NCBI RefSeq assembly: GCF_021044825.1
Contig: NZ_JAJNOC010000003.1
Location: forward strand, 124,001 to 188,000
Reading direction: 5' to 3'
DNA: 64,000 nucleotides
Origin: Massilia phyllostachyos
GTDB taxonomy: Bacteria > Pseudomonadota > Gammaproteobacteria > Burkholderiales > Burkholderiaceae_D
In this document: in pieces, positions 9,930-19,589 of the stretch
Position numbering within the stretch: the first letter of the stretch is position 1
How the letters are laid out: every line of letters begins with the position of its first letter
Position numbers and translations under genes: made by a program
The notes under the pieces: model-generated
What the model saw: only the letters and a program-made list of their open reading frames with translations
Databases searched by the model: none
Told to the model about the DNA's origin: nothing

Positions 9930-10823
9930 ATGATCGAGCGTATCCACCTGCTGATCCTGCGCGAAGTAGCAAGCCGCGGTTCGCTGACCGCTGCCGCCGA
10001 AGCGCTGCACCTGACCCAGTCCGCGTTGAGCCACGCGATCCGCAAGCTGGAGGGGCAGATCGGCGTCGACGTCTGGACCCGCGACGGCCGCAGCCTGCGC
10101 CCGACTCCGGCGGGCCTGTATCTACTGGCCCTGGCCAGCCGCCTGCTGCCCCAGTTCGAGCACGCCGAGCGCCTGATGAGCCAGTACGCGCAAGGCCAGC
10201 GCGGCACCCTGCGCATCGGGATGGAGTGCGCGCCCTGCTATCAATGGCTGTTGAAGGTGGTGGCGCCCTACCTGGCGGCCTGGCCGGACGTCGACGTCGA
10301 CGTCAAGCAGCGCTTCCAGTTCGGCGGCATCAAGGCGCTGGAAGAATGGGAGATCGACGTGCTGGTGACGCCCGACCCGCTGCACAAGACGGGCCTTAGC
10401 TGGGTGCCGGTATTCGACTACGAGCAGGTGCTGGTGGTGGCGCGCGACCATCCGCTGGCCGGACGCGCCTACGTCGAACCCTGCGACCTGGTGGACGAAG
10501 TCCTGATCACCTACCCGGTCGACATCGACCGCCTCGACATCTACAACATGTTCTTCCTGCCCGCCGCCTGCGCGCCGCGCCAGCGCAAGACCATCGAAAC
10601 CACCGACATCCTGATGCAGATGGTCGCCAGCGGCCGCGGCGTGGCGGCGCTGCCGCGCTGGCTGGTGGAGGAGTACGGCCTGCGGATGCCGGTCGTGCCG
10701 GTGCGCCTCGGGCCGAACGGGATTCCGAAACAGATCTTCCTCGGGCGGCGCGAGGACGAGACGAAGCTCGATTATCTGGACGCGTTCGTACAGCTGGCTG
10801 GCAGCGTCGGTGACAATGCTTGA
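9930..10823 (+). CDS. metR: LysR-type regulator of methionine biosynthesis
   Basis: 297 aa from the ATG at 9930. The winged helix-turn-helix (about residues 18-39, [20 protein letters not shown]) is followed by a LysR substrate-binding domain containing [14 protein letters not shown] and the [20 protein letters not shown] region typical of MetR, the homocysteine-responsive activator of metE. It is divergent from metE. The ATG at 9879 would add 17 residues encoded by AT-rich operator DNA, so 9930 is preferred although its ribosome site is poor. Confidence 0.92.
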   Translation: MIERIHLLILREVASRGSLTAAAEALHLTQSALSHAIRKLEGQIGVDVWTRDGRSLRPTPAGLYLLALASRLLPQFEHAERLMSQYAQGQRGTLRIGMECAPCYQWLLKVVAPYLAAWPDVDVDVKQRFQFGGIKALEEWEIDVLVTPDPLHKTGLSWVPVFDYEQVLVVARDHPLAGRAYVEPCDLVDEVLITYPVDIDRLDIYNMFFLPAACAPRQRKTIETTDILMQMVASGRGVAALPRWLVEEYGLRMPVVPVRLGPNGIPKQIFLGRREDETKLDYLDAFVQLAGSVGDNA

Positions 10824-10858
10824 GCTTTGGGGTATGGAGCGGCTGATAAGATCGCCCG

Positions 10859-12397
10859 ATGATCCGTTCCGCATTCGCCCGCCTGTTCGACCTCGATTCA
10901 GAACCGCCCGAGCACTTCTTCACCACGGTCGAGATCGGCCGCCTGCAAAGCGTCACCCACGACCCGCGCCGCGCGCTCGACGAGCAGACCTGGCGCGACC
11001 TGCTGCTGGAAACCTATGAGGAACGCCTGGCGCAAGGCAGCAGCATCTACGGCCGCCAGCTGCTGCACCGCCGCCTGCGCGACGGCCTGGACGATGCCGA
11101 CTGCGCGGCGCTGGGCGAGCGCCTGCGCGCCCTGGCGGACGATCCGGCCCGGCTGGATGCCTTGACAACGGCGCTACGGCCGCTGCGCCATGCCGGCCTT
11201 GAGGTCGCCGGCCTGCTGTTCGAGGACACGCTGCCGCCACGGCCAGCCTGGGCCTACTTCACCTGGGTGCTGCCGTTCCTGCTGCTCGTCTCGCTCGGCC
11301 TGCTGGCCACCCAGCCGCTCGGCTGGCTCGCGACCATCGCGGCGCTGGCGCCGTTGATGGCGCTGCAGATCAGTTATCACCGCCGCCTCGAGATGTGGAA
11401 GAACACGCTGGACAGCCTGAACGCGCTGCTATCGGCGAGCGGCAAGCTGGCGCTGCTGGGCGGACCGCTGCTCGATCCCTTCGTCGCGATGCAGCGGGAA
11501 ACCACGCGCCTGCACAAGCGCCTGGCGCGCTCGCTCCTGCTGCGCGCGATTCCGCTCGCCGAGCCCTATCTCAACTGGTTCGGCGCCTACAACGTGGGCC
11601 GCTACTGGAAGACCATCCGCAGCGTCGAGACGGCGCGCGGCTTCCTGCGCACGCTGTACCTGGAGGCCGCGACGCTGGAGGCCGATGTCGCGCTGGCGCG
11701 TCACTTGCGCGAGCGCGGCGGCTGGTGCTGGGCCGAGCGCGGCCCGGCGCGCCGGCTGGTGCTGGAAGAGGGCACGCATCCGCTGATGGACAAGCCCAGC
11801 GCCTTGTCCGTCACGCTGGACGGCCGCGGCGCCTTCATCTCGGGCCAGAACGCGTCGGGCAAGAGCACGTTTCTGCGCATGGTCGGCCTGAACCTGGTGG
11901 CGGCGCGCGCCTTCGGCTTCTGCTATGCGAAGTCCGCGCGCCTGCCGGCCGTGCCGGTGCGCGCCAGCATGCAGAACGAGGATTCGCTGCTGGGCGGCGA
12001 GAGTTTATATATGTCGGAACTGCGCCGCGCGCGCGAACTGCTGCAGGCCGACGTGGCCGGCGTCTGCCTGATCGACGAAGTCTTCCGCGGCACCAACCAC
12101 CTGGAGTCGGTGTCGGCCGCCGGCGCAGTGCTGGAACGTTTATCCAGGCGTGACCTGGTGCTGGTGTCCTCGCACAACCTGGTACTGGCGCGCATCCTGG
12201 CAGCGGAGTTCGACCCGCTGCGCATTGACACCGGCAGCGGACGGCCAGTGCTCGCACCGGGCGTGCTGCGCGACCCGAACGGCATCGCGCTGTTGGCCAC
12301 GCAAGGCTTCGGTCCCGAGATCGAGGGCAGGGCGGCGGAGGTGGCGCGCTGGCTCAGTGCCCACCTGGCCGAGCAGGCAAGCGCTACTGACGCCTGA
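10859..12397 (+). CDS. Membrane-anchored MutS-domain-V-like ATPase
   Basis: 512 aa. The N-terminal half is helical with two predicted membrane helices at about 130-170, flanked by regions resembling MutS core/lever segments. The C-terminal half is a MutS-type ABC ATPase: Walker A GQNASGKST (329-337), ASMQNEDSLLGGESLYMSEL, Walker B VCLIDEVFRGTN (from 402) and SSHN with His439. Mismatch-recognition and connector domains of true MutS are absent, so ordinary mismatch repair is unlikely. Function is unknown; the family is usually annotated as MutS-related. It converges on the next gene with a 14-nt overlap. Confidence 0.82.
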   Translation: MIRSAFARLFDLDSEPPEHFFTTVEIGRLQSVTHDPRRALDEQTWRDLLLETYEERLAQGSSIYGRQLLHRRLRDGLDDADCAALGERLRALADDPARLDALTTALRPLRHAGLEVAGLLFEDTLPPRPAWAYFTWVLPFLLLVSLGLLATQPLGWLATIAALAPLMALQISYHRRLEMWKNTLDSLNALLSASGKLALLGGPLLDPFVAMQRETTRLHKRLARSLLLRAIPLAEPYLNWFGAYNVGRYWKTIRSVETARGFLRTLYLEAATLEADVALARHLRERGGWCWAERGPARRLVLEEGTHPLMDKPSALSVTLDGRGAFISGQNASGKSTFLRMVGLNLVAARAFGFCYAKSARLPAVPVRASMQNEDSLLGGESLYMSELRRARELLQADVAGVCLIDEVFRGTNHLESVSAAGAVLERLSRRDLVLVSSHNLVLARILAAEFDPLRIDTGSGRPVLAPGVLRDPNGIALLATQGFGPEIEGRAAEVARWLSAHLAEQASATDA

Positions 12398-14087
12398 GCG
12401 GCTTGCCGTTGGCGATCACCTCGCGGCAATCGCCCTTCATGGTCGCATCGTCGTAGTCGGTCCAGCCCCAGCTGTCGACATAGCGCTTGTGGCGCTTCAA
12501 CGAAGGATGGACGAAGCTCCAGTCCAGCCGCTCGCCGGGATAGCGGATGTCCGCCATGTCCAGCACCGTGTGGAACATGTTCTCGGTCGAGAGCCGGAAT
12601 GTACGGTGCTTGCGCAGCTGGTCGACCTTGTCCGGGAAGCGCTCGCCGTAGGCATCCGAATACCAGACGAAAGCCGGCACGTGGAATTCGTACTGCGTGT
12701 TATGCCCGTGGAAGGCGATCTTGCACGACTTGTCGTACAGTGTCTGGCCATGGTCCGCCACATACAAGAGCGACGACGGCAGGCTTGATTCCTTCAGCAG
12801 CCCGATCACGTTCGACAGGAACCAGTCGGTATAGAGAATCGCGCTGTCGTAGCTGTTGTTCATCTGCGGCTCGATGCGCACGTCGGTGTAGTCCGGCTTT
12901 TCAAGCGACAGCAGCGACGGCTGCCAGCGGTCGAATTCCTTCGGATAGCGGTGGCCGTAGTTCCAGTGGCTGCCCAGGGTATGCAGCACCACCAGCACCT
13001 TCTGCGCCGGATCGGCGATCGCACGCCGCAGCGGGTCCAGCAGCACCGCATCGTGGTTCGACGCATCCGAGAAGCCGCCCAGGTTCAGGAACTGGACGTC
13101 GTCCGCCTCTTTCGCGAACACCGACACCGGCGTGTCGAACTTGCCGAACGAGACCTGGTTCGAGATCCAGAAGGTCTTGAAGCCGGCTTCCTTGAACGCC
13201 GACAGGAAGGACTTCTCCGTGAAGCCATCCTTCAGGCTCTGCATCGCGGGCTTGCGCGAAATGATGACCGGCACCGACAGCCGCGTGGCCGACACCGGGG
13301 TGATCACGTCCTTCAGCATCACCAGGTTCTCTTCACGCGCGAGCAGGGGATTGGTGTCGCGGACGTAGCCGTTCAGGCTCCAGCGGTCGTAGCGCGAGGA
13401 TTCGCCGATCACGACCACCACGACTTGCGGGCCATGTTCCGGCCCGGCCTGGGCAGCGCCGAAGCGAAAAGACGCGCTGCGCCGGTTCAGCTCCGCGAGA
13501 TAAATGCGCTCCTTGTAGAAGTCGACGCCGCGCATCGTCAATCCGAAGGGCCAGGAGCGGGCCACGACGGCGCGTTCAACGGGGAGCGAAGGCAGGCCCA
13601 GTTTGCCGCCGAACGCCACCGCCGCGGCGCCGAGGGCGAGCACCGCCAGCACGACCCAGCGCGAGCGGTCGTCCCAATCCAGTTCGCGCGTACGCCAGGC
13701 CACCACCCAGGTCGAGCCGAACCACAGCAGCACCGCGAGCAGGACCGCACCCAGCAGCCAGGCTTTCCCGCCCAGGAATTCCAGCGCCTCGCTGGGGCTG
13801 GTCTCGGTGATGATGCCCAGGTGGTGGGTCGAAATGCCCTGGCCGTAATAGGTCAGCAGATAGAGTTCGGTCGGCAGCGCCAGGAAGGCCGGCAGCAGCA
13901 GGAGATGAAACCAGGCCGGCCGCTTGCACAGGGCCCAGACCGCGATCCAGGCGCATAGTCCGGTGCCGAGCAATTGCCAGCCATCGTCCTCCTGCGGACC
14001 CACGAGACGGGCGATGAAGGGCATGCTGGAGAGCAGCGCATAGCTCAGCAGCAGGTACAGGGTGGCGGGGCGCAGCGGACGGGACAT
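12384..14087 (-). CDS. Phosphoethanolamine transferase-like inner-membrane enzyme (EptA/CptA type)
   Basis: 567 aa. About five membrane helices lie in the first 165 residues, then a periplasmic sulfatase-fold domain. Metal-site motifs are present: VVVVIGESSRYDRWSLNGY (Glu229), YVADHGQTLYD and FHGHNTQYE. The family transfers phosphoethanolamine from phosphatidylethanolamine to lipid A or LPS core. The nucleophile region reads ITPVSATRLSVPVIIS instead of the SCGTxTAVSVPCMFS pattern of EptA, so the nucleophile may be Ser266 or Thr268, and the nearby cysteines are missing. The donor/acceptor pair is therefore uncertain. No strong ribosome site precedes the chosen ATG. Confidence 0.82.
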   Translation of the reverse strand: MSRPLRPATLYLLLSYALLSSMPFIARLVGPQEDDGWQLLGTGLCAWIAVWALCKRPAWFHLLLLPAFLALPTELYLLTYYGQGISTHHLGIITETSPSEALEFLGGKAWLLGAVLLAVLLWFGSTWVVAWRTRELDWDDRSRWVVLAVLALGAAAVAFGGKLGLPSLPVERAVVARSWPFGLTMRGVDFYKERIYLAELNRRSASFRFGAAQAGPEHGPQVVVVVIGESSRYDRWSLNGYVRDTNPLLAREENLVMLKDVITPVSATRLSVPVIISRKPAMQSLKDGFTEKSFLSAFKEAGFKTFWISNQVSFGKFDTPVSVFAKEADDVQFLNLGGFSDASNHDAVLLDPLRRAIADPAQKVLVVLHTLGSHWNYGHRYPKEFDRWQPSLLSLEKPDYTDVRIEPQMNNSYDSAILYTDWFLSNVIGLLKESSLPSSLLYVADHGQTLYDKSCKIAFHGHNTQYEFHVPAFVWYSDAYGERFPDKVDQLRKHRTFRLSTENMFHTVLDMADIRYPGERLDWSFVHPSLKRHKRYVDSWGWTDYDDATMKGDCREVIANGKPLRRQ

Positions 14088-14259
14088 CGACGCGGGTAAT
14101 GGGCGAAATCGCCTATTATCTCGTCTTTATCGCAGGAAATGCGATCTTTTGCTGGGCTCGCCAAGCGGCCATATGCCCATTTTTGTAGCAAGCTTGCCAC
14201 ATCCACCACGGTAAACCGCCGTTTACCCCGACGAGGGCCTTGACGAGACGGCAAAGCGG

Positions 14260-14288
14260 TTGACCCTCGCCCATATCGGGTCTATACT
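14260..14288 (+). promoter_or_regulatory. sigma70 promoter of the str operon
   Basis: TTGACC (14260-14265) and TATACT (14283-14288) are separated by 17 nt, close to consensus. This is the only strong match in the 375-nt gap before rpsL. It predicts a leader of about 165 nt. Confidence 0.85.
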
Positions 14289-14380
14289 CGCAGGTTCTCG
14301 ATTTATTCTGCACGTGGTATACGCATTCGCAGCCGCTCCTTTTGTTGAGTGGCTTTCGTCGCCTCCGCTATGCGCAAGAA

Positions 14381-14406
14381 ACCGGGACTAGGTTTCAGTC
14401 CCCGGT
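14381..14406 (+). promoter_or_regulatory. Leader hairpin upstream of rpsL
   Basis: ACCGGGACT pairs with AGTCCC-C-GGT (one bulged C) around a 7-nt loop, about 57 nt before the rpsL start. There is no U-run, so it is more likely a leader RNA structure, perhaps a regulatory target for S7 or S12, than a terminator. The remaining leader shows nothing else recognisable. Confidence 0.5.
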
Positions 14407-14462
14407 CCAAGACAGCATCGGCCCGGGTCATCAACGTAGTAACTTTGTTGGATTTTTGAACG

Positions 14463-14849
14463 ATGCCAACCATCAATCAACTGATTCGCAAGCCGCGTGA
14501 AGCCGCGGTTGTGAAGAGCAAGTCGCCGGCACTGGAAAACTGCCCGCAAAAGCGCGGTGTTTGCACCCGTGTCTACACCACGACCCCGAAGAAGCCGAAC
14601 TCGGCACTGCGTAAGGTCGCTAAAGTTCGCCTGACCAACGGTTTCGAAGTCATTTCGTACATCGGCGGTGAAGGCCACAACCTGCAAGAGCACAGCGTCG
14701 TCCTGATCCGCGGCGGCCGTGTGAAAGACTTGCCGGGTGTGCGTTACCACATGGTCCGCGGCGCGCTGGATACCCAGGGCGTGAAAGACCGTAAGCAAGC
14801 TCGCTCGAAGTACGGTGCGAAGCGCGCTAAAGCAGGCGCCAAGAAGTAA
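14463..14849 (+). CDS. rpsL: 30S ribosomal protein S12
   Basis: 128 aa; the protein of the decoding centre. Family landmarks are intact: [31 protein letters not shown] and [13 protein letters not shown]. Both lysines whose replacement gives streptomycin resistance are wild type (in TPKKPNS and GRVKDLP). First gene of the str operon. The ribosome binding site is weak (TTGGA), unlike the good sites of rpsG and tuf. Confidence 0.99.
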   Translation: MPTINQLIRKPREAAVVKSKSPALENCPQKRGVCTRVYTTTPKKPNSALRKVAKVRLTNGFEVISYIGGEGHNLQEHSVVLIRGGRVKDLPGVRYHMVRGALDTQGVKDRKQARSKYGAKRAKAGAKK

Positions 14850-14998
14850 TTCTCGGACTGTAATCCTGCGGCCCTGTCACAGACAGGTCACATTGAAAAG
14901 TTAAGTTGAGCCGGCCGGAAGGCCGAGTAAGTGAAAGATCATGAGGGTCTTTCGCGAGTGCGGATCCCGCACTCAACTGAAGATAGGAAGGAATTGAA

Positions 14999-15469
14999 AT
15001 GCCACGTCGTCGTGAAGTACCCAAGCGCGAAATCCTGCCGGATCCAAAATTCGGCAACACCGATGTCGCCAAGTTCGTCAACGTCCTGATGCTGTCCGGT
15101 AAAAAATCGGTCGCTGAAAACATCATCTACGGTGCGTTCGAATACATCCAGTCCAAATCGGGCAAAGACCCGCTGGAAGTGTTCACGACCGCGATCAACA
15201 ACGCCAAGCCGCTGGTGGAAGTCAAGTCCCGCCGTGTCGGTGGCGCCAACTATCAGGTGCCAGTGGAAGTTCGTCCGGTTCGTCGTATGGCGCTGTCCAT
15301 GCGTTGGTTGCGCGAAGCCGCAAACAAGCGCAGCGAAAAATCCATGCCGCAACGCCTGGGTGGTGAACTGATGGAAGCCGCGGAAATGCGCGGCGGCGCG
15401 ATGAAGCGCCGTGACGAAGTGCACCGTATGGCAGAAGCGAACAAGGCGTTCTCGCACTTCCGCTTCTAA
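14999..15469 (+). CDS. rpsG: 30S ribosomal protein S7
   Basis: 156 aa; initiates assembly of the 30S head and contacts the exit-site tRNA. The N-terminus [20 protein letters not shown] and the internal [20 protein letters not shown] are diagnostic. AGGAAGGAA precedes the ATG. It follows rpsL after 149 nt, an unusually long gap for the pair, containing a GGCCGGAAGGCC-type GC-rich repeat and no ORF. Confidence 0.99.
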   Translation: MPRRREVPKREILPDPKFGNTDVAKFVNVLMLSGKKSVAENIIYGAFEYIQSKSGKDPLEVFTTAINNAKPLVEVKSRRVGGANYQVPVEVRPVRRMALSMRWLREAANKRSEKSMPQRLGGELMEAAEMRGGAMKRRDEVHRMAEANKAFSHFRF

Positions 15470-15495
15470 GCATCTCGCAGTATCTGTTGTTCAGG

Positions 15496-15532
15496 CCGGG
15501 CGCGTTTTGATCTCAAAATGTTGCCCGGTTTT
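15496..15532 (+). terminator. Attenuator-like hairpin between rpsG and fusA
   Basis: CCGGGC (15496-15501) and GCCCGG (15523-15528) enclose a second inverted repeat TTTTGA/TCAAAA and are followed by TTTT. It could cause partial termination or processing before fusA. The str operon normally reads through here, so full termination is unlikely. Confidence 0.5.
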
Positions 15533-15558
15533 GTCCATTCAAAGATTTAGGAAAAATT

Positions 15559-17664
15559 ATGGCACGCACTACCCCCATTGAGCGCTACCGCAACATCGGT
15601 ATTTCCGCTCACATCGACGCCGGTAAAACGACCACCACCGAGCGCATCCTGTTCTACACGGGTGTGAACCACAAGATCGGTGAAGTGCACGACGGCGCCG
15701 CCACCATGGACTGGATGGAGCAGGAGCAGGAACGCGGCATTACCATTACCTCGGCAGCGACGACCTGCTTCTGGAAAGGTATGGCCAACAACTTCGAGCC
15801 GCACCGCTTCAACATCATCGATACCCCGGGCCACGTCGACTTCACCATCGAAGTGGAACGTTCGATGCGCGTGCTGGACGGCGCCTGCATGGTCTACTGC
15901 GCAGTCGGCGGCGTGCAGCCGCAGTCGGAAACCGTGTGGCGTCAGGCTAACAAGTACAAAGTCCCGCGTCTGGCCTTCGTCAACAAGATGGACCGTACCG
16001 GTGCGAACTTCTTCAAGGTGTACGAGCAGATGCGCGCCCGCCTGAAGGCCAACCCGATTCCGCTGCAGATCCCGATCGGCGCCGAAGACAACTTCAAGGG
16101 CGTGGTCGACCTGGTCAAGATGAAGGCGATCCTGTGGGATGACGCTTCGCAGGGCATGAAGTTCGACTACGTCGACGTGCCGGCCGAGCTGGTCGATTCG
16201 GCCAACGAGTGGCGCGAAAAGCTGGTCGAAACCGCCGCGGAAGCGTCGGAAGACCTGATGAACAAGTACCTGGAAGAAGGCGACCTGTCGGAAGCCGAGA
16301 TCAAGAAGGCGCTGCGCGAGCGCACCATCAACGGCGAAATCGTCCCGATGATGTGCGGCACCGCATTCAAGAACAAGGGCGTGCAGGCAATGCTGGACGC
16401 GGTCATCGAATACCTGCCGTCGCCAGTGGACATCCCGCCGGTCGGTGGCACCGATGAAGACGACCAGCCGGTCACCCGCAAGGCCGACGACAGCGAGAAG
16501 TTCGCTGCGCTGGCATTCAAGATCATGACCGACCCGTTCGTCGGCCAGCTGATCTTCTTCCGCGTGTACTCGGGCGTCATCAATTCGGGCGATACCGTCT
16601 ACAACCCGATCAAGGGCAAGAAGGAACGCGTCGGCCGTATTCTGCAGATGCACGCGAACCAGCGCGAAGAGATCAAGGAAGTCCGCGCGGGCGACATCGC
16701 CGCAGCAGTCGGCCTGAAAGAAGCAACCACCGGCGAGACCCTGTGCGATCCGTCGGCCCCGATCATCCTCGAAAAGATGGTGTTCCCGGAGCCGGTCATC
16801 CAGCAGGCAGTCGAGCCGAAGACCAAGGCTGACCAGGAAAAGATGGGCCTGGCACTGAACCGTCTGGCTCAGGAAGACCCGTCGTTCCGCGTGCGTACCG
16901 ACGAAGAGTCGGGCCAGACCATCATCGGTGGTATGGGCGAGCTGCACCTGGAAATTATCGTTGACCGCATGAAGCGTGAGTTCAACGTGGAAGCGACCGT
17001 CGGCAAGCCGCAGGTCGCCTACCGCGAAACCATCCGCAAGGCAGTCACCGACGTCGAAGGCAAGTTCGTCAAGCAGTCGGGCGGTCGCGGCCAGTACGGT
17101 CACGCTGTCCTGTCGATCGAGCCGCAAGAGCCGGGCAAGGGCTTCGAATTCGTCGACGCCATCAAGGGCGGTGTGGTTCCTCGCGAATACATCCCGGCAG
17201 TCGAGAAGGGTGTGCGCGAAACCCTGACCGCCGGCGTGCTGGCTGGTTACCCGGTGGTGGACGTGAAAGTCACCCTGACCTTCGGTTCGTACCACGACGT
17301 CGACTCGAACGAAAACGCGTTCCGCATGGCGGGCTCGATGGCGTTCAAGGACGGCTGCCGTAAGGCGAATCCGGTCATCCTCGAGCCGATGATGGCCGTG
17401 GAAGTGGAAACGCCGGAAGACTACGCCGGTTCCGTGATGGGCGACCTGTCGTCCCGCCGCGGTATGGTGCAGGGCATGGACGAAATCCCGGGCGGCGGCG
17501 GCAAGATCATCAAGGCCGAAGTCCCGCTGTCGGAAATGTTCGGTTACTCGACCTCGCTGCGTTCGGCGACCCAGGGCCGTGCGACCTACACGATGGAGTT
17601 CAAGCACTATTCGGAAGCTCCGAAGCACGTGATCGACGCGATCGTCACCGCGAAAGCCAAGTAA
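15559..17664 (+). CDS. fusA: Elongation factor G
   Basis: 701 aa translational GTPase that drives ribosomal translocation. GTP-binding motifs [22 protein letters not shown] and NKMDRTGA are intact. Domains II-V follow in the expected order, with the domain IV sequence [10 protein letters not shown]. Standard position in the str operon between rpsG and tuf. Confidence 0.99.
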   Translation: MARTTPIERYRNIGISAHIDAGKTTTTERILFYTGVNHKIGEVHDGAATMDWMEQEQERGITITSAATTCFWKGMANNFEPHRFNIIDTPGHVDFTIEVERSMRVLDGACMVYCAVGGVQPQSETVWRQANKYKVPRLAFVNKMDRTGANFFKVYEQMRARLKANPIPLQIPIGAEDNFKGVVDLVKMKAILWDDASQGMKFDYVDVPAELVDSANEWREKLVETAAEASEDLMNKYLEEGDLSEAEIKKALRERTINGEIVPMMCGTAFKNKGVQAMLDAVIEYLPSPVDIPPVGGTDEDDQPVTRKADDSEKFAALAFKIMTDPFVGQLIFFRVYSGVINSGDTVYNPIKGKKERVGRILQMHANQREEIKEVRAGDIAAAVGLKEATTGETLCDPSAPIILEKMVFPEPVIQQAVEPKTKADQEKMGLALNRLAQEDPSFRVRTDEESGQTIIGGMGELHLEIIVDRMKREFNVEATVGKPQVAYRETIRKAVTDVEGKFVKQSGGRGQYGHAVLSIEPQEPGKGFEFVDAIKGGVVPREYIPAVEKGVRETLTAGVLAGYPVVDVKVTLTFGSYHDVDSNENAFRMAGSMAFKDGCRKANPVILEPMMAVEVETPEDYAGSVMGDLSSRRGMVQGMDEIPGGGGKIIKAEVPLSEMFGYSTSLRSATQGRATYTMEFKHYSEAPKHVIDAIVTAKAK

Positions 17665-17673
17665 TACAAGACC

Positions 17674-17703
17674 GGAGACGGGGTCCATGTGGGTCTCGTC
17701 TCC
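17674..17703 (+). promoter_or_regulatory. Hairpin between fusA and tuf
   Basis: GGAGACG (17674-17680) pairs with CGTCTCC (17697-17703), and the stem continues inward with GU wobbles to about 13 bp around an ATGT loop. No U-run follows, so it is probably an RNA processing or stability element rather than a terminator. Confidence 0.55.
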
Positions 17704-17750
17704 AAGCAAGCTAAAAACAAATAAACGTTTCTTTTAAAGGAAGATAGGAA

Positions 17751-18941
17751 ATGGCAAAGGAAAAATTCGAACGGACCAAGCCGCACGTCAACGTCGGCAC
17801 CATCGGTCACGTTGACCACGGCAAAACCACCCTGACGGCTGCAATCGCAACCGTTCTGTCGAAGAAGTTCGGCGGCGAAGCCAAGGCCTACGACCAGATC
17901 GACGCGGCTCCGGAAGAAAAAGCACGCGGCATCACCATCAACACCGCGCACGTCGAATACGAAACCGCGAACCGTCACTACGCGCACGTCGACTGCCCGG
18001 GCCACGCCGACTACATCAAGAACATGATTACCGGTGCTGCGCAGATGGACGGCGCGATCCTGGTGTGCTCGGCCGCTGACGGCCCGATGCCGCAGACCCG
18101 CGAGCACATCCTGCTGGCGCGTCAGGTTGGCGTTCCGTACATCATCGTGTTCCTGAACAAGTGCGACCTGGTCGACGACGCGGAACTGCTGGAACTGGTC
18201 GAAATGGAAGTGCGTGAGCTCCTGTCGAAGTACGAGTTCCCAGGCGACGACCTGCCGATCATCAAAGGTTCGGCACGTATGGCGCTGGAAGGCCAGCCGG
18301 GCGAAATGGGCGAAGAGTGCATCGAGCGCCTGGCCGAAGCCCTGGACAGCTACATCCCGACCCCGGAACGTGCCGTCGACGGCGCCTTCCTGATGCCGGT
18401 GGAAGACGTGTTCTCGATCTCGGGCCGCGGTACCGTGGTGACCGGTCGTGTCGAGCGCGGCATCATCAAGGTCGGCGAAGAGATCGAAATCGTCGGTATC
18501 ATCGACACCGTGAAGACCACCTGCACCGGCGTGGAAATGTTCCGCAAGCTGCTGGACCAGGGTCAAGCTGGCGACAACGTCGGCCTGCTGCTGCGCGGCA
18601 CCAAGCGTGAAGACGTCCAGCGTGGCCAGGTCCTGGCCAAGCCGGGCTCGATCAAGCCGCACACCGACTTCACCGGCGAAGTGTACGTCCTGTCGAAAGA
18701 CGAAGGCGGCCGTCACACCCCGTTCTTCAACAACTACCGTCCGCAGTTCTACTTCCGTACGACTGACGTGACCGGTTCGATCGTGCTGCCGGCTGACAAA
18801 GAAATGGTCATGCCAGGCGACAACGTGTCGATCACCGTCAAGCTGATCGCTCCGATCGCGATGGAAGAAGGTCTGCGCTTCGCAATCCGCGAAGGCGGCC
18901 GTACCGTCGGCGCCGGCGTGGTGGCAAAGATCATCGCCTAA
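17751..18941 (+). CDS. tuf: Elongation factor Tu
   Basis: 396 aa GTPase delivering aminoacyl-tRNA to the ribosome. [22 protein letters not shown] and NKCDLVDD are intact; domains II and III follow. A good ribosome site, AAAGGAAGATAGGAA, precedes the ATG. Related bacteria often carry a second tuf copy near rpoBC; only one is in this window. Confidence 0.99.
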   Translation: MAKEKFERTKPHVNVGTIGHVDHGKTTLTAAIATVLSKKFGGEAKAYDQIDAAPEEKARGITINTAHVEYETANRHYAHVDCPGHADYIKNMITGAAQMDGAILVCSAADGPMPQTREHILLARQVGVPYIIVFLNKCDLVDDAELLELVEMEVRELLSKYEFPGDDLPIIKGSARMALEGQPGEMGEECIERLAEALDSYIPTPERAVDGAFLMPVEDVFSISGRGTVVTGRVERGIIKVGEEIEIVGIIDTVKTTCTGVEMFRKLLDQGQAGDNVGLLLRGTKREDVQRGQVLAKPGSIKPHTDFTGEVYVLSKDEGGRHTPFFNNYRPQFYFRTTDVTGSIVLPADKEMVMPGDNVSITVKLIAPIAMEEGLRFAIREGGRTVGAGVVAKIIA

Positions 18942-18968
18942 TTTCGGTTAGCGAGATCCGCCCGGGGA

Positions 18969-18994
18969 CGCCCAGCCCTTGCAAGGGCTGGGCG
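18969..18994 (+). terminator. 26-nt perfect palindrome after tuf
   Basis: A perfect 13-bp inverted repeat (CGCCCAGCCCTTG and its complement), 27 nt after the tuf stop. It would form a very stable hairpin in RNA. No U-run follows, so it is a candidate rho-independent-like or 3'-stabilising structure and the first of three hairpins in this gap. Confidence 0.6.
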
Positions 18995-19003
18995 CTATGC
19001 GGG

Positions 19004-19021
19004 CACGGGACATGTCCCGTG
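19004..19021 (+). repeat. 18-nt perfect palindrome in the tuf-rpsJ gap
   Basis: CACGGGACATGTCCCGTG is fully self-complementary and sits 9 nt after the first hairpin. It could be a cruciform, a protein site or a weak hairpin. Confidence 0.6.
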
Positions 19022-19052
19022 AATTCCCCGCAACGCTCCCTCGGGCACAACA

Positions 19053-19083
19053 ATGGGGACAGGCTTTTTCGGCCTGTCCCCAT
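19053..19083 (+). terminator. 12-bp hairpin before the rpsJ promoter
   Basis: ATGGGGACAGGC pairs perfectly with GCCTGTCCCCAT around TTTTTCG. It lies just upstream of the rpsJ -10 box. With the two preceding palindromes it suggests that transcription from tuf is largely stopped here and restarted for rpsJ. Confidence 0.6.
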
Positions 19084-19104
19084 GTTTATGAAGGGGAAGG
19101 GTGA

Positions 19105-19110
19105 TATACT
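19105..19110 (+). promoter_or_regulatory. -10 box of a probable rpsJ promoter
   Basis: TATACT within GTGATATACT, an extended -10. The corresponding -35 region is poor and overlaps the preceding hairpin. The leader to rpsJ would be about 72 nt. Confidence 0.55.
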
Positions 19111-19188
19111 CCCGCCTCTTGAGCAGTACCGAAGCACCTTTCACACATTGCCGGCGTCAAGCCGGAACGTTCTTTTAAAGGAAATAGC

Positions 19189-19506
19189 ATGTCCGCTCCG
19201 AACCAGAAAATCCGCATCCGCCTGAAAGCGTTCGACTACAAGCTGATCGACCAGTCCGCCCTGGAAATCGTCGACACCGCCAAGCGCACCGGCGCAGTGG
19301 TCAAGGGCCCGGTCCCGCTGCCGACCCGCATCCAGCGTTTCGACATCCTGCGTTCGCCGCACGTCAACAAGACCTCGCGCGACCAGTTCGAAATCCGCAC
19401 CCACCAGCGCCTGATGGACATCGTTGATCCGACCGACAAGACCGTCGATGCACTGATGAAGCTGGACCTGCCGGCTGGCGTCGACGTCGAAATCAAGCTG
19501 CAGTAA
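19189..19506 (+). CDS. rpsJ: 30S ribosomal protein S10
   Basis: 105 aa; S10/NusE, a 30S head protein that also takes part in antitermination. [20 protein letters not shown] and [12 protein letters not shown] are diagnostic. A good site, AAAGGAAATAGC, precedes the ATG. In most bacteria it is the first gene of the S10 operon, directly followed by rplC. Here a terminator follows at once and rplC is 42 kb away. Confidence 0.99.
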   Translation: MSAPNQKIRIRLKAFDYKLIDQSALEIVDTAKRTGAVVKGPVPLPTRIQRFDILRSPHVNKTSRDQFEIRTHQRLMDIVDPTDKTVDALMKLDLPAGVDVEIKLQ

Positions 19507-19544
19507 TTCCATTCCCGCCGGCGGAGCGATCCGCCAGGGAAAAG

Positions 19545-19583
19545 AAGGCCGGGAATCCGCGAGGGTTTCCGGCCTTTGTCTTT
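19545..19583 (+). terminator. Rho-independent terminator after rpsJ (probably bidirectional)
   Basis: A stem of 11 bp (one GU) plus 3 bp, built from AAGGCCGGGAA and TTTCCGGCCTT around GCGA, is followed by TTTGTCTTT. On the other strand the same stem is followed by TTCTTTT, so it can also end the small minus-strand gene beside it. Confidence 0.9.
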
Positions 19584-19589
19584 GATGGC

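Noticed and set aside
9833-10216. In-frame upstream extension of metE by about 128 codons
   Set aside because: It runs antisense through metR, and MetE proteins start at the [13 protein letters not shown] sequence chosen here.
15547-17709. Long minus-strand open frame opposite fusA
   Set aside because: Exactly mirrors a highly conserved gene and has no family features.
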